The translations under genes and the position numbers were made by a program. A DNA stretch of 52,745 nucleotides, from assembly GCF_002204795.1 (NCBI RefSeq), contig NZ_NIXO01000044.1, positions 1 to 52,745 of the forward strand, read 5' to 3'. The notes below the pieces were generated by a model that did no database searches, was not told where the DNA came from, and saw only the letters and a list, made by a program, of their open reading frames with translations. Of the stretch, positions 42,690-51,400 are shown piece by piece. This DNA is from Pseudomonas sp. K2I15 (GTDB taxonomy: Bacteria; Pseudomonadota; Gammaproteobacteria; Pseudomonadales; Pseudomonadaceae). Positions within the stretch are counted from its first letter, which is position 1, and every line of letters begins with the position of its first letter.

Positions 42690-43741
42690 CTAGCGTCCGC
42701 CTCGCAGATCTAGGCGGTCTAGCTCCTCAAGAGTTTGGACAACGACCTCGACAAGTTCCCCGTCAAGGTCATCGCGGTCTGCCTCCTCATGAGTGCCTTT
42801 GTTCAGGTAGGTCCAGACAAGATTATTGACTGGAATACCCAAAATGCGGCTATACGCAGCAAGAAGTGGCTCTCTGTTCGCATGGTGGAAGGTCTGGGCA
42901 TCTCCCAATTTCTTGACCAACGCTTCGCATAGATTTCTCAACGCAGGCTCGGCACCGACGCCAGCCAACATCAGATTCAACACGCCTTGGCCATGACTTC
43001 CAAGCCACCGCCAAACTTTCTCGCTCAGCATCTCCAAGGCTTGGCGAGAAGCAGCGAGCGCATCTCGGTCGTTGAGCGCTTCCCTTGCTGCCCTGGCCTT
43101 GGCAATGTAATTCGCGCTCGGTACGTTGCCGGTAAGCTATCAGCGCTGCATCTCCCTTTGACTGGCGAAGAAAAGATCGAAATCAGCTTCCGGGGAAACC
43201 CTGGGGTCCGCGTCGATGCGCTCGACGTTCTGAGCGAGGGGCATATACGCTGTCTCGGCCTTCGCACAATGCCAGCCAGCGTTCGTTGCATTCCTGGCGC
43301 ACGGCCCGGTTAAAACCGTCAGGGTCGTTATCTACCAGCCAAGAGACCTCGTCGAGGTCGGCGTTGAACAGGCGCGCCATCAAAATCGCGCGCGAGCAGT
43401 TGGCCGAACCACAGCACCGCCCCTTGCAACTGGCGACAGTAGGTTGCGCCCGGGTCGTCCGCCCGCTCAGTAAAAAAGGCCGCCAACTGCGTCAGGCGCG
43501 CCAGTGCCGCCTGGGAGGGGGCGCACAAGCCCTCGGTGCCGGCATCGCCGAACACCCGCTGGGTGGTGTTTGCGCGGGTAGTTCGCTGGTGGCCAGTAGG
43601 ACCTGCCACAGTGTCGGCAGGCAGTTTCTGACGCTGGCGACTTCAATAGCCAGTGTGTCGCAGTCCTGCTCCGTTTGCATATACAGCCAGGCGCGGTTGC
43701 CTGTGGTGACGGACTTGTGTGATGCGGCAGCCCACCTACGA
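42690..43741 (-). pseudogene. Decayed minus-strand gene of unknown family
   Basis: On the minus strand, protein-like text runs through several reading frames in order: MQTEQDCDTLAIEVASVRNC...LLATSELPAQ, then RVFGDAGTEGLCAPSQAALA...WFGQLLA, then MARLFNADLDEVSWLVDNDP...RWLALCEG, then PLAQNVERIDADPRVSPEAD, and finally an open stretch of 115 codons (42690-43037) ending NLVWTYLNKGTHEEADRDD...LEELDRLDLRGGR. At least three frameshifts and a stop separate the pieces. The last part resembles C-terminal tails of large ATPase-type proteins, but I cannot name the family. The original start is not evident. Confidence 0.45.
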
Positions 43742-43842
43742 GCTATATGCCAATGCGCCATTATGCAGATAAAGTAGCGCTTTTGGATCCAGAGGCTGTA
43801 AGCGCCTGGGTTGCAAGACGACAGACCGGAGAGCGATGTTTC

Positions 43843-46800
43843 ATGGCAGATCTGCTGGTAAAGCACCTGAAGGAAAAAGCGGGCAAACATTCGGCACTGA
43901 GCCTGCTGGCCAGTCAGTGGGACTTCGACAAGAAGCTGATACCCAAGGCCTTGCAGAGCATCGGTGGGCTGTTCCCGCACTACAGTCGACATGATGAGTC
44001 CCACAGCAAGCAGATCCTGATCAACATCGAGCGGCTGCTAGGCGACAACATCAGGCTGCTGTCCGCCACGGATACCTGGTTGATTCTGGAAGCGGCCTAC
44101 TGGCACGACATCGGCATGGTAGTACCCCATGCCGACCTGCAGAAGGCCATCGCCGAACCAGGGTTCGCAGCATATATCGACGGGATATGTGCTCAGCCCT
44201 ACCACGAGCTGAACGCCATTGCACGCGCGTTCAAGTCCCGTTCGGACACCGGGCTGATATTCGATTGCGAAAGCCCGGTGGAGATGCTGGGCAAACTGCG
44301 CGAACTGCTGGCCGAATGGTTCCGCAGGCAACACGCTGACCGTGCGGCCGAGATTGTGCGTTCGCCGATGACCTCGATCGGGCTGAGCTCGCCACGCACC
44401 GAACTGATCCCGGCCAGGCTCATCCGAGTACTTGGGCGTATCTGCCAAATGCACGGTGCCGCTTTCAAGGACCTGCTGGCCCCCGAGGGCCTGCCATTCC
44501 GTGAGGCCGGCCTGGGCAAAGATGACTGCCACCCACGCTTCGTCGCCTGCCTGCTGCGTATGGGCGACTTGCTCGACCTAGACGACAACCGCTTCTGCCC
44601 GGTAATGCAGGGCATCGCCGGCGAACACCGCCCGGCGCTGAGCAAGGCCCACGAAGACAAGCACGCCGGCATGCGCCACTTGCGCCTCGACCCCGAGCGT
44701 ATCGAGCTGGTGGCCGAGTGCGAGACGGTGGATGGCTACATGGAAGCGTTCAAATGGTTCAGCTGGCTGGAGGAGGAGGTCAGCAACCAGCGCAACAACT
44801 GGCGGGATATTGTGCCGAGCAGGAAGCTTGGGTTGTTGCCCATGCTGGGGCCGATTACCGTGCGGTTGAAAGGAAACTTGCAGATTCTGAAGGATGGCGT
44901 AAGGCCGGCGTTCTCACTGGACTCAGAAAAGGTCACCGAACTGCTTGAGGGCAAGAACCTTTATGGCAGCAAGTACGCGTGTATCCGTGAGCTGTTGCAG
45001 AATGCGGTGGACGCGACCTTGCTGAAAGTCTGGCTGACCCATAGGAATGATCCTGCACTGGACTGGAAACAACCAGGGTGCGAGAAGCTGAAAACAGTCT
45101 TTAATGCGCATGCGGTGACAGTCACGCTGGAAGAACTCGATACCGAGCAGGATGCCGACTCTGCATTGACGACGTGGCAGTTGCGCATCAGAGACAAAGG
45201 TACCGGTATCACCCGAAACGACCTGGAGTTCATGCTGAGCATTGGCGGCTCGCAACGGAATCAGCAGCGCCAGAGGGAAATTCGGCAAATGCCGGAGTGG
45301 GCGAAACCTTCCGGAGCGTTCGGTATCGGCCTGCACAGCGCATTCATCTTGTGCGACGAGATAAATGTGCGCACCAAAAATGTCGTCAATAACGAAATAT
45401 TCGACATCGTCATGCACAAGCCTTCGGGCCCCAACCGTGGGCTCGTACTGCTGAGAAAGCTGCCTGAAGATATCGCTGAACCCTACGGGACCGAGATGAC
45501 CTTGAGGTTCAAGCTGGATGCGTTCACACAGCACTGGTGGTCTGACGGCGAAGACAGGGACACGGTAGCCGCCAGGATCGCACGCAAGCGAGACCCCTTG
45601 CTGGATGAGTCATTTCCCTATGAGGCGGGAAAACTTTTCGACAAGGTAGTGGAGTTTGCAAATGATCCACTGATAAAAATAGACGGCACCTTGGTAACGA
45701 AAGGAGGACGGTTCGATATCGCGGATGTCTATGCGGGAGGTAAGTCTGGCAAAGCCGAGGGATGGCGATTCATCGACATGAAAGATACGCAACTCAAGAT
45801 TCGTTACAAGCCTCTTCCTGTTGCTACGCAGCAGGAAGAGGAAACTTTTTACGCAGCTTATCGCGGGCAGCACTTTGATACCGACTCCATTTCATTCCCT
45901 CTCGTCAATGTTGAAGTCAATCTCGTTTCCGGTGGTGCGGGAACATGGCTGGATTTTAATCGCGACACATTGTCGAAAAAAGCACGAGAAGCTTTTAGGC
46001 GAGCGGTGCTTGAGGCGCTTTATCACACCGTTGAGTTTGATCTGGCACAGGGGCTGAAGGAGCAATTATTCAAGCAGCTTGACTGCACTAAAATAGACTA
46101 CTCGATCTTCCTGAAGGAAATGGAGGCCTATTATGGTCCGCGCTGGGGGGTGTTGTCCGAAAAGTTCAGGGATACGTGGCAGGGTTTTAGGCCGGGCCGT
46201 CAGCCAGCGACTATAGAGCAGTTTTATAGTCGGCCAACGTGGAAACTCTGGGTTGAGGATTACTATGTGGATGCGGTTGATCACCTGGAAAGCCTGCGTA
46301 TACTTCCTTATGAATTTGAAGCCATGGGGGACCTGATATTTAGAGAGTGGTTAAAAGTCCCAGGGCATTCGATTTCGGCAAAAGTCATCTACTGCCCACC
46401 GTCTGAACATTACCGAGACATGATCGGGCTTGAAGATGGTAGTACAATCGGCAGGATCTATTTTCAGTTCTCCACTGACTATCAAGAACCTTTGGATAAG
46501 GAATCATTGGCGTACTTTCTTAATAAGGCGCTGCATTCATCCGGCGGAAATTCACGGTACTACATGAACCCAGGCAAGGCTTTTGAACGTCTCTCGTTGA
46601 GAGCGGATGTCGACTTGAGACTGTTCAACCTCGCTGAGCATGACCTCTCTCAAGACAGGGTTCTCGTACCTTTGCTGTTTGTTGGCTCCAATGATTATGG
46701 CCCAGCAGAGGTTCGCTTCGATGACGAACAACTGCAGAGAATCTGCCAATGGACCGAAGGCAAGCTGAAGCAACCGATGACCCGTGAAGAAATGCGCGAG

Positions 46801-46878
46801 GCCTACCAGTCGTTGGCCGACTTCATCAACCTCGACGTGATGGCATGCTCGGACGCCTGGCAAAAAGCCCGCTGCTAG
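43843..46878 (+). CDS. HD phosphohydrolase fused to Hsp90-like GHKL ATPase
   Basis: This 1011-residue cytosolic protein has two enzymatic parts. The N-terminal HD-type domain shows H50-D51 with H54 (YSRHDESHS), H88-D89 (AAYWHDIGM), a His in PYHELNAI and a late Asp in LRMGDLLDLDDN. The second part is an Hsp90/HtpG-like ATPase: N-box with E383, N387 and D390 (RELLQNAVDA), D451-x-G-x-G (RDKGTGITRND), the lid glycines and FGIGLHSAF (493-501), and GTEMT (549-553). About 460 further residues follow, resembling an Hsp90 middle region plus an unknown tail. I chose the ATG at 43843, with GGAG upstream; a frame open from 43747 would add 32 residues. It is a candidate conflict-system protein. Its stop codon lies in a MITE-like element. 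Confidence 0.85.
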   Translation: MADLLVKHLKEKAGKHSALSLLASQWDFDKKLIPKALQSIGGLFPHYSRHDESHSKQILINIERLLGDNIRLLSATDTWLILEAAYWHDIGMVVPHADLQKAIAEPGFAAYIDGICAQPYHELNAIARAFKSRSDTGLIFDCESPVEMLGKLRELLAEWFRRQHADRAAEIVRSPMTSIGLSSPRTELIPARLIRVLGRICQMHGAAFKDLLAPEGLPFREAGLGKDDCHPRFVACLLRMGDLLDLDDNRFCPVMQGIAGEHRPALSKAHEDKHAGMRHLRLDPERIELVAECETVDGYMEAFKWFSWLEEEVSNQRNNWRDIVPSRKLGLLPMLGPITVRLKGNLQILKDGVRPAFSLDSEKVTELLEGKNLYGSKYACIRELLQNAVDATLLKVWLTHRNDPALDWKQPGCEKLKTVFNAHAVTVTLEELDTEQDADSALTTWQLRIRDKGTGITRNDLEFMLSIGGSQRNQQRQREIRQMPEWAKPSGAFGIGLHSAFILCDEINVRTKNVVNNEIFDIVMHKPSGPNRGLVLLRKLPEDIAEPYGTEMTLRFKLDAFTQHWWSDGEDRDTVAARIARKRDPLLDESFPYEAGKLFDKVVEFANDPLIKIDGTLVTKGGRFDIADVYAGGKSGKAEGWRFIDMKDTQLKIRYKPLPVATQQEEETFYAAYRGQHFDTDSISFPLVNVEVNLVSGGAGTWLDFNRDTLSKKAREAFRRAVLEALYHTVEFDLAQGLKEQLFKQLDCTKIDYSIFLKEMEAYYGPRWGVLSEKFRDTWQGFRPGRQPATIEQFYSRPTWKLWVEDYYVDAVDHLESLRILPYEFEAMGDLIFREWLKVPGHSISAKVIYCPPSEHYRDMIGLEDGSTIGRIYFQFSTDYQEPLDKESLAYFLNKALHSSGGNSRYYMNPGKAFERLSLRADVDLRLFNLAEHDLSQDRVLVPLLFVGSNDYGPAEVRFDDEQLQRICQWTEGKLKQPMTREEMREAYQSLADFINLDVMACSDAWQKARC

Positions 46879-46962
46879 TGTCCTGTCTCGGAAATACGTT
46901 CACTTTTGGCGAGCGCCCAATTCGCCGTCAAAAGTGAACAGCTTATTTTCGAGCCAGACACT
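46877..46962. mobile_element. MITE-like 86-bp inverted-repeat element
   Basis: The two ends are near-perfect inverted copies (AGTGTCCTGTCTCGGAAATA at the left against AGTGTCTGGCTCGAAAATA read inward from the right). A second nested inverted pair, GTTCACTTTTG and CAAAAGTGAAC, lies inside. TA dinucleotides flank it, as for IS630/Tc1-type elements. It has no coding capacity. Its left end supplies the TAG stop codon of the HD-Hsp90 gene. Confidence 0.5.
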
Positions 46963-46964
46963 TA

Positions 46965-48146
46965 GTGTGGTGTTTCAGAAGTAACGCTGAAAATTTGGAC
47001 TAGGCTCTGTAGAAACCCACTCATCAAGAGTTGTGTATCGACATGGGCCGACCAGCGACTGTCATTACCCTATCTGAAACTGAAAATGCGGAGCTGCTAC
47101 GTCGGGTCAAACTCCGTAAAGGCCCCCAGGATGCACGTCTGCGGGCCGAAATAGTCCTCGCTTGTGCAGCCGGCGAATCTGGCAATGACATTGCACAGCG
47201 CTTGGGTACCAGCAAGGATGTCGTATCGCGGTGGCGGCAGCGTTTCGCTAAGTTGGGATTGTTGGGTTTGAACGATGAGCCGCGCTCTGGCCGGCCACGC
47301 ACGATTTCGGATGAGCAGGTTCAACAAGTAGTAAATCAGATATTGCAAGGTAAGCCCGACGACTCCAGTCACTGGAGTACGCGCCGCATGAGCCGCGAGA
47401 CGGGCCTTTCTCCTGCCAGCATCATGCGTATCTAGCACGCGTTCGGGATCAAGCCGCATCTGGAAAAAACCTTCAAGCTCTCCACCGATCCGTTGTTTGT
47501 CGACAAGGTCCACGACATCCTTGGGCTGTACTTGAATCCGCCCGAGAGAGCCTTGGTGCTATGCGTTGATGAGAAGAGTGAGATTCAAGCCTTGAACCAC
47601 ACGCAACCTGGTTTACCCCTATCGCCGGGCAACCCTGCAACTCGCACGCACGATTACAAACGACACGGTACGACCTCTCTGTTCGCTGCTCTGGATGTAG
47701 CAACCGGTGAGGTCATCGGCCGCTTGAGGCGTCAACATCGCAGCATAGAGTTTCTTGCCTTTCTGAAAGAGATCGATGCGTCGGTACCTGCTGAAATGCC
47801 GATTCATCTGATCATGGATAACTACGCAACGCACAAGACCGACAAAGTCAGAGCCTGGCTTGCGGCGCTTCCACGCTACAACATCCACTTCACACCGACG
47901 TCGGCCTCGTGGCTGAATTTGGTCGAGCGCTTTTTCTCAACGCTGAGCGAGAAATGGATCAAGCGGCAAGCACACGTTAGCGTCAAAGATCTAGAAGCTT
48001 CGATTGAGTATTACCTGGAAACGTACAACCAGAATCCGAAGCCGTTTCGGTGGCATAAGAAGGCAGAAGATATTCTCGCCTCAGTCGCTCGTGCAGCACG
48101 AGCGCTAGGCAAGTGATTTTTCAGTGGTACTTCTGAAACACCACAC
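46965..48146 (+). mobile_element. IS630-family insertion sequence
   Basis: About 1.18 kb is bounded by terminal inverted repeats of about 29 bp (GTGTGGTGTTTCAGAAGTA at both ends when read inward, differing at only a few positions) and flanked by TA at 46963-46964 and 48147-48148, the expected target duplication for IS630. It carries one transposase frame with an internal amber codon. It sits directly between the MITE-like element and the right-hand 99-bp repeat. Confidence 0.9.
47043..48116 (+). pseudogene. IS630-family transposase with in-frame amber stop
   Basis: The reading frame from ATG 47043 to 48116 would encode about 357 residues: an N-terminal helix-turn-helix (GNDIAQRLGTSKDVVSRWRQ), then a DDE catalytic half (CVDEKSEIQALNHTQP, LIMDNYATHKTDKV, ASWLNLVERFFSTLSEKWI). 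A TAG at 47433-47435 interrupts it after SPASIMRI. The frame continues with HAFGIKPHLEKTF, where family members have a Trp codon, so a single TGG-to-TAG change fits. The element is probably unable to move on its own unless the stop is suppressed. Confidence 0.88.
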
Positions 48147-48245
48147 TAGAGACTCTCAGGCAAGCCGAAAAACATTTTGACTGGGCTCTAGAATAAGGTT
48201 TTTAGCCTTAAATTTATCTTGCATGCCCCCAATTTTGCCCCCAGT
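48147..48245. repeat. Right copy of the 99-bp direct repeat
   Basis: This segment begins TAGAGACTCTCAGG, contains ACATTTTGACTGGGCTCTAG and ends TTTTGCCCCCAGT, aligned without gaps to 42253-42351. The first two bases also form the right TA target duplication of the IS630 element. The minus-strand tail reading LGAKLGACKINLRLKTLF ends at the same TAG as the left copy. Confidence 0.65.
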
Positions 48246-48440
48246 CGCACCGACCGAATCCCTGCGCCGGCGAATTCTTGTCGAAAACCCCAGCCGATTA
48301 TATGTATTTTAAATGGCTTTTCTGAAGTCAATATGATTTCTCCGGCACTTGGAGTGCAATTTAGATGACTGAAGGGGAAAGCGAAATACGACTCCGATAA
48401 TGTCGAGTCCTGGCTGCCAAGTGATTTGTGTTTGAGCACA

Positions 48441-48466
48441 AAAGGGCCCTGACGGGGCCCTTTTTG
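48441..48466 (+). terminator. Rho-independent terminator
   Basis: AAAGGGCCC and GGGCCCTTT form a 9-bp stem around TGACG, followed by TTTTT when the stem T residues are included. It could act in both directions. No intact gene lies directly upstream on the plus strand, so the gene it served may have been lost to the island insertion. Confidence 0.75.
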
Positions 48467-48593
48467 CATTTCATTCGCGAGATGCGGTTGAGTCGGCTCA
48501 TTCGCGATCAGCGCAAGCGTTGGTCGACAAGGCTTAGATATTCTTCATTGAAAAACAGTAAAATAAGGCGCTCGTCCAGACGCGACCTCTCTT

Positions 48594-48680
48594 ATGGCTG
48601 AAACTAAGTCCGTTACCCCCATTAGCAAATCTCACCACGGCCATTACAAGGTAAGATCTCCTGAGCACGCCATTCTCTAA
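48594..48680 (+). pseudogene. Possible truncated 5' end of a displaced gene
   Basis: A short frame begins MAETKSVTPISKSHHGHYK and then loses coherence, stopping after 28 codons inside the antisense 3' end of the WYL regulator gene. Upstream is an AT-rich promoter-like stretch (AACAGTAAAATAAGG). The pattern fits the start of a gene cut by insertion of the following cluster. I do not recognise the protein, and chance is possible. Confidence 0.35.
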
Positions 48681-49326
48681 TAAGCTGGCGCCGGTTACGA
48701 AAGTAGCGCTCGTCGAGCACCTCTAGCTGTGCGATGTCTTCCAAGGAAATTACTCTAAATTGATCGTCTGCCTCGCACCAAGCCGCTAGAAAGCGTTTTG
48801 AATCAATAAAACCCAACATAATCGGCCATATAAATTGTTTATCCGAAGGTGCATGGGCCATCGACAAATTGATCGAAAGTTTACGTTGTTCTCGTAATGC
48901 AAACCGGACTTCACTTAGATCGATTGAAATGGAGGGTGGGGAGTGGGCGCCTACGTAGAATGTCTCATCTTCGAAGGTGTTACGCATATCCAAAGGCAAA
49001 ACGGCGTTAATTTTGGCCAGCGCGTTCTTCACTGCGAAGGCAAATTTATCGTCTGTCTGTCGACTGACCCACTGGGCTCCTACTACAAGCGCCTGTATTT
49101 CTTCTTCTGTGAACGACAGTGGGGGTAAAAGAAAGCCAGGCTTCAAAATATAACCGAGCCCTGGCTCACCGTCGATGTCAGCGCCCATCCCCTGTAGCGT
49201 CAAAACGTCGCGACGTATGGTGCGAAGTGACACCCCAAGCTCCTGAGCAAGCGTTCGCCCCGATACCGTTCTGCGATGTCGGCGGAGCACTTGCATTAGC
49301 TCAAACAACCGGTCACTTCTGGCCAT
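48622..49326 (-). CDS. WYL-domain (YafY/DeoR-type) transcriptional regulator
   Basis: This 234-residue regulator has an N-terminal HTH_11 winged helix (RSDRLFELMQVLRRHRRTVS, AQELGVSLRTIRRDVLTL) and a WYL-type sensor domain (LREQRKLSINLS, WPIMLGFIDSKRFLAAWCEA). Members of this family sense small ligands or nucleic acids and often control a neighbouring oxidoreductase. The oxidoreductase gene ends 2 nt upstream, so the two form one operon. The last residues (NGRGEIC) may come from a fusion with older DNA at the border. Confidence 0.88.
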   Translation of the reverse strand: MARSDRLFELMQVLRRHRRTVSGRTLAQELGVSLRTIRRDVLTLQGMGADIDGEPGLGYILKPGFLLPPLSFTEEEIQALVVGAQWVSRQTDDKFAFAVKNALAKINAVLPLDMRNTFEDETFYVGAHSPPSISIDLSEVRFALREQRKLSINLSMAHAPSDKQFIWPIMLGFIDSKRFLAAWCEADDQFRVISLEDIAQLEVLDERYFRNRRQLIREWRAQEILPCNGRGEIC

Positions 49327-49328
49327 GC

Positions 49329-50261
49329 CTATTCCATCTCAATAACGGCCTTACCGCCGAGTTTTTGACCTTTTTCGAGCTCCCCGATCAGTTGAATTGC
49401 ATCGATTAGGGAAACGGTTTTTCCTACCGGGATCCTGAAGATCCTTTCACTGGCAGCTTTTGCAAGCTTATCCAGAATGTCAGCGCGCGGCGACCCGATA
49501 ATTGGTTTAAGTCTGCGATCAAAAATAGCTCGAATAAACTTGCCGAGATCTGGATTCAGATCTAGAAATACGCCTCCGGCTCGCAACATTGCAACGCCTG
49601 TCGAAACCGGTAGCGTCGCGGCAGTGTCGTAAACCACATCGAATCGGGTGGTGATACTCGATACCTGTGTGTTCCTATAATCATAGACTGTCTGCACCCC
49701 TAGCGATTTTGCTCGGGGTATGTCCTTTGCACTGCAGCTTCCCGAGACGACAGCGCCATGCATCAGCGCTATTTGAACGGCGGCTTCGCCGACAGCACCA
49801 GCACAACCGTTTACGAAGACATGCTGATCAGCTTGCAGCTTCGCTTTGTCTATTAGTCCGTTCCATGCGGTTATACCCGGTGTGCCCAGGCACGCGGCAT
49901 CCTCGAAAGAAACATCATCAGGCTTATGTGCTAGGAATGCTTCTTTTGTGATGACGGCTTGGCCAAACGCACCGCTCTCCTTGAAACGGGCAAGTCCGAA
50001 GACGGGATCACCTACCTTCAGGCGGGTGACGCCTGGGCCGACCGATATAACTGTGCCAGAGAAATCCATACCCATAGCGCGAGGGAATGCCTTGCCGGTG
50101 ACGATCTTCATTTGCCCGGCGCGCAACTTCCAGTCAATCGGATTTATCGCTGCAAATTTGACCCTTACTCCTACCTCACCTTTGCCCGGGGTGGGTAGGT
50201 TAAAGTCGGCAATCCGCATTACCTCCGGCCCGCCGTAGTTTTCGTACTGAATGCGTTTCAT
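49329..50261 (-). CDS. Quinone oxidoreductase-like NADPH enzyme (zinc-free MDR)
   Basis: This protein of about 310 residues belongs to the medium-chain dehydrogenase/reductase family, quinone oxidoreductase branch. Visible features are the start MKRIQYENYGGPEVM, AAINPIDWKLRAG, GMDFSGTVISVGPGVT, and the NADPH loop VFVNGCAGAVGEAAVQIA. The zinc ligands of alcohol dehydrogenases are lacking. The likely role is reducing quinones or other electrophiles. I chose the ATG at 50261 (GGAG 7 nt upstream); one codon earlier is also possible. It is divergent from the DJ-1-type gene. Confidence 0.87.
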   Translation of the reverse strand: MKRIQYENYGGPEVMRIADFNLPTPGKGEVGVRVKFAAINPIDWKLRAGQMKIVTGKAFPRAMGMDFSGTVISVGPGVTRLKVGDPVFGLARFKESGAFGQAVITKEAFLAHKPDDVSFEDAACLGTPGITAWNGLIDKAKLQADQHVFVNGCAGAVGEAAVQIALMHGAVVSGSCSAKDIPRAKSLGVQTVYDYRNTQVSSITTRFDVVYDTAATLPVSTGVAMLRAGGVFLDLNPDLGKFIRAIFDRRLKPIIGSPRADILDKLAKAASERIFRIPVGKTVSLIDAIQLIGELEKGQKLGGKAVIEME

Positions 50262-50672
50262 CATGCGTCTCCAAGCTCCAAAAATGACTGAGGTAGTCAC
50301 GGAGACGACTCTATAAGGCTATGTGGACAGTTTTTGTCACCATTCGATCGAGTTGCCATTTTTCTAGAGGCATTTTATGTCGAACTCACCTTTCCAGTAT
50401 TAATTATTGGTCTTTCATACGGATACACGGTGCGATTGGCTACTGACGGTCTACAGAGATAGGAGGATATTTCTCCAATACTGAATCGATTTCTATTTTA
50501 AAGTCATTCCTAGCGAATTGCAGAAATATCTATGAGGCGCGGAAGGCTGCTCATAGTTTGAGATCGGACTGGTCTATAAGTGGTTTCTACTTTATTGCAG
50601 GTTGGTGCTCTGCGATGTCTAAGTGTCGAGCACTCCATCTATCCTCAATCTTAGTTCAAAGGTTTAGATAAC
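50262..50672. promoter_or_regulatory. Divergent gap with candidate WYL-regulator operator
   Basis: No gene is seen in this 411-bp AT-rich gap. The one marked element is GACA-N5-TGTC at 50326-50338 (context GTGGACAGTTTTTGTCACC), an imperfect palindrome about 65 bp upstream of the oxidoreductase gene. It is a reasonable binding site for the regulator encoded in the same operon. Promoters for both directions should lie here. Confidence 0.35.
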
Positions 50673-51371
50673 ATGAACCATCAGGTATCAGAAGTAAAAC
50701 CCGTACTTTTCGTGGTGACCAGTAACGCGGTGAAGGGGGAAACAGGTATTCCTACTGGATTCAATTTGGCGGAGGTCACTCACCCACTTGAAAAGCTACA
50801 GGCGGCGGGTATTCGCGTTGAACTTGCTTCGATATTAGGAGGCGCTGCACCTCTCGACGGCATGGAAGATATGGCGGATCCGGTAATTGCTCATTTTTGG
50901 GCGGATAGCGATTTTCGTCAGGCATTGGCCAATACCTTGAGAATCGATGAGATTGATCCCTCACACTATTCTGCCATTTTTTTCGCCGGTGGCCACGGCA
51001 CTATGTGGGACTTTCCTGAAAACGTTTCCGTGCAAAGAGCAATCCGAGAGATTGATGCCGCAGGTGGAATTGTTTCTGCTGTGTGTCATGGCCCGGCGGC
51101 CTTCGTCAATGCTCGCCGCACAGACGGAACCCTTTTGATTGCGGGCAAACATCTGGCTGCTTTTACCGACGAAGAGGAAGAGGAGGTGGAGTCCACTCAC
51201 GTGGTTCCTTTCTTGCTCGCTGCGACGCTCACATCGCGCGGGGCTCTTCATCAACATGCAGCTAACTGGGCAGATAATGTCGTTGTCGACGGTCGACTTA
51301 TCACCGGTCAGAACCCGCAGTCTGCTTCGAGCCTGGGAGAAGCGCTAAGAGACGCATTGCTGGCGTCATAA
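50673..51371 (+). CDS. DJ-1/PfpI (Hsp31-like) family protein
   Basis: This 232-residue class-I glutamine-amidotransferase-like protein has the nucleophile elbow Cys138-His139 (AVCHGPAAF), GGHGTMWDFPEN, and the N-terminal KGETGIPTGFNLAEVTHP with the conserved Glu. This is the architecture of Hsp31/glyoxalase III-type proteins that detoxify methylglyoxal or act as chaperones. It heads a plus-strand group with the amidohydrolase 29 bp downstream. Confidence 0.88.
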   Translation: MNHQVSEVKPVLFVVTSNAVKGETGIPTGFNLAEVTHPLEKLQAAGIRVELASILGGAAPLDGMEDMADPVIAHFWADSDFRQALANTLRIDEIDPSHYSAIFFAGGHGTMWDFPENVSVQRAIREIDAAGGIVSAVCHGPAAFVNARRTDGTLLIAGKHLAAFTDEEEEEVESTHVVPFLLAATLTSRGALHQHAANWADNVVVDGRLITGQNPQSASSLGEALRDALLAS

Positions 51372-51400
51372 GCATTAACTTCAGACAGAGGACAGGGCAT

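Noticed and set aside
42403..42693. A 96-codon plus-strand frame over the palindromes
   Set aside because: It spans both strong inverted repeats and has no ribosome site or recognisable sequence; the structure explains the region better.
43286..43777. A 163-codon plus-strand frame before the HD-Hsp90 gene
   Set aside because: It is antisense to the decayed minus-strand gene and has no coherent protein features.
43747..43842. An upstream start for the HD-Hsp90 protein
   Set aside because: The added 32 residues have no ribosome site in front and run into the decayed neighbour; the ATG at 43843 has GGAG upstream and a helix-forming start.
48188..48469. A 93-codon minus-strand frame ending in the right 99-bp repeat
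   Set aside because: Its upstream part crosses a terminator stem and looks random; only the tail LGAKLGA... is shared with the left repeat, so I treat it as a relic, not a gene.
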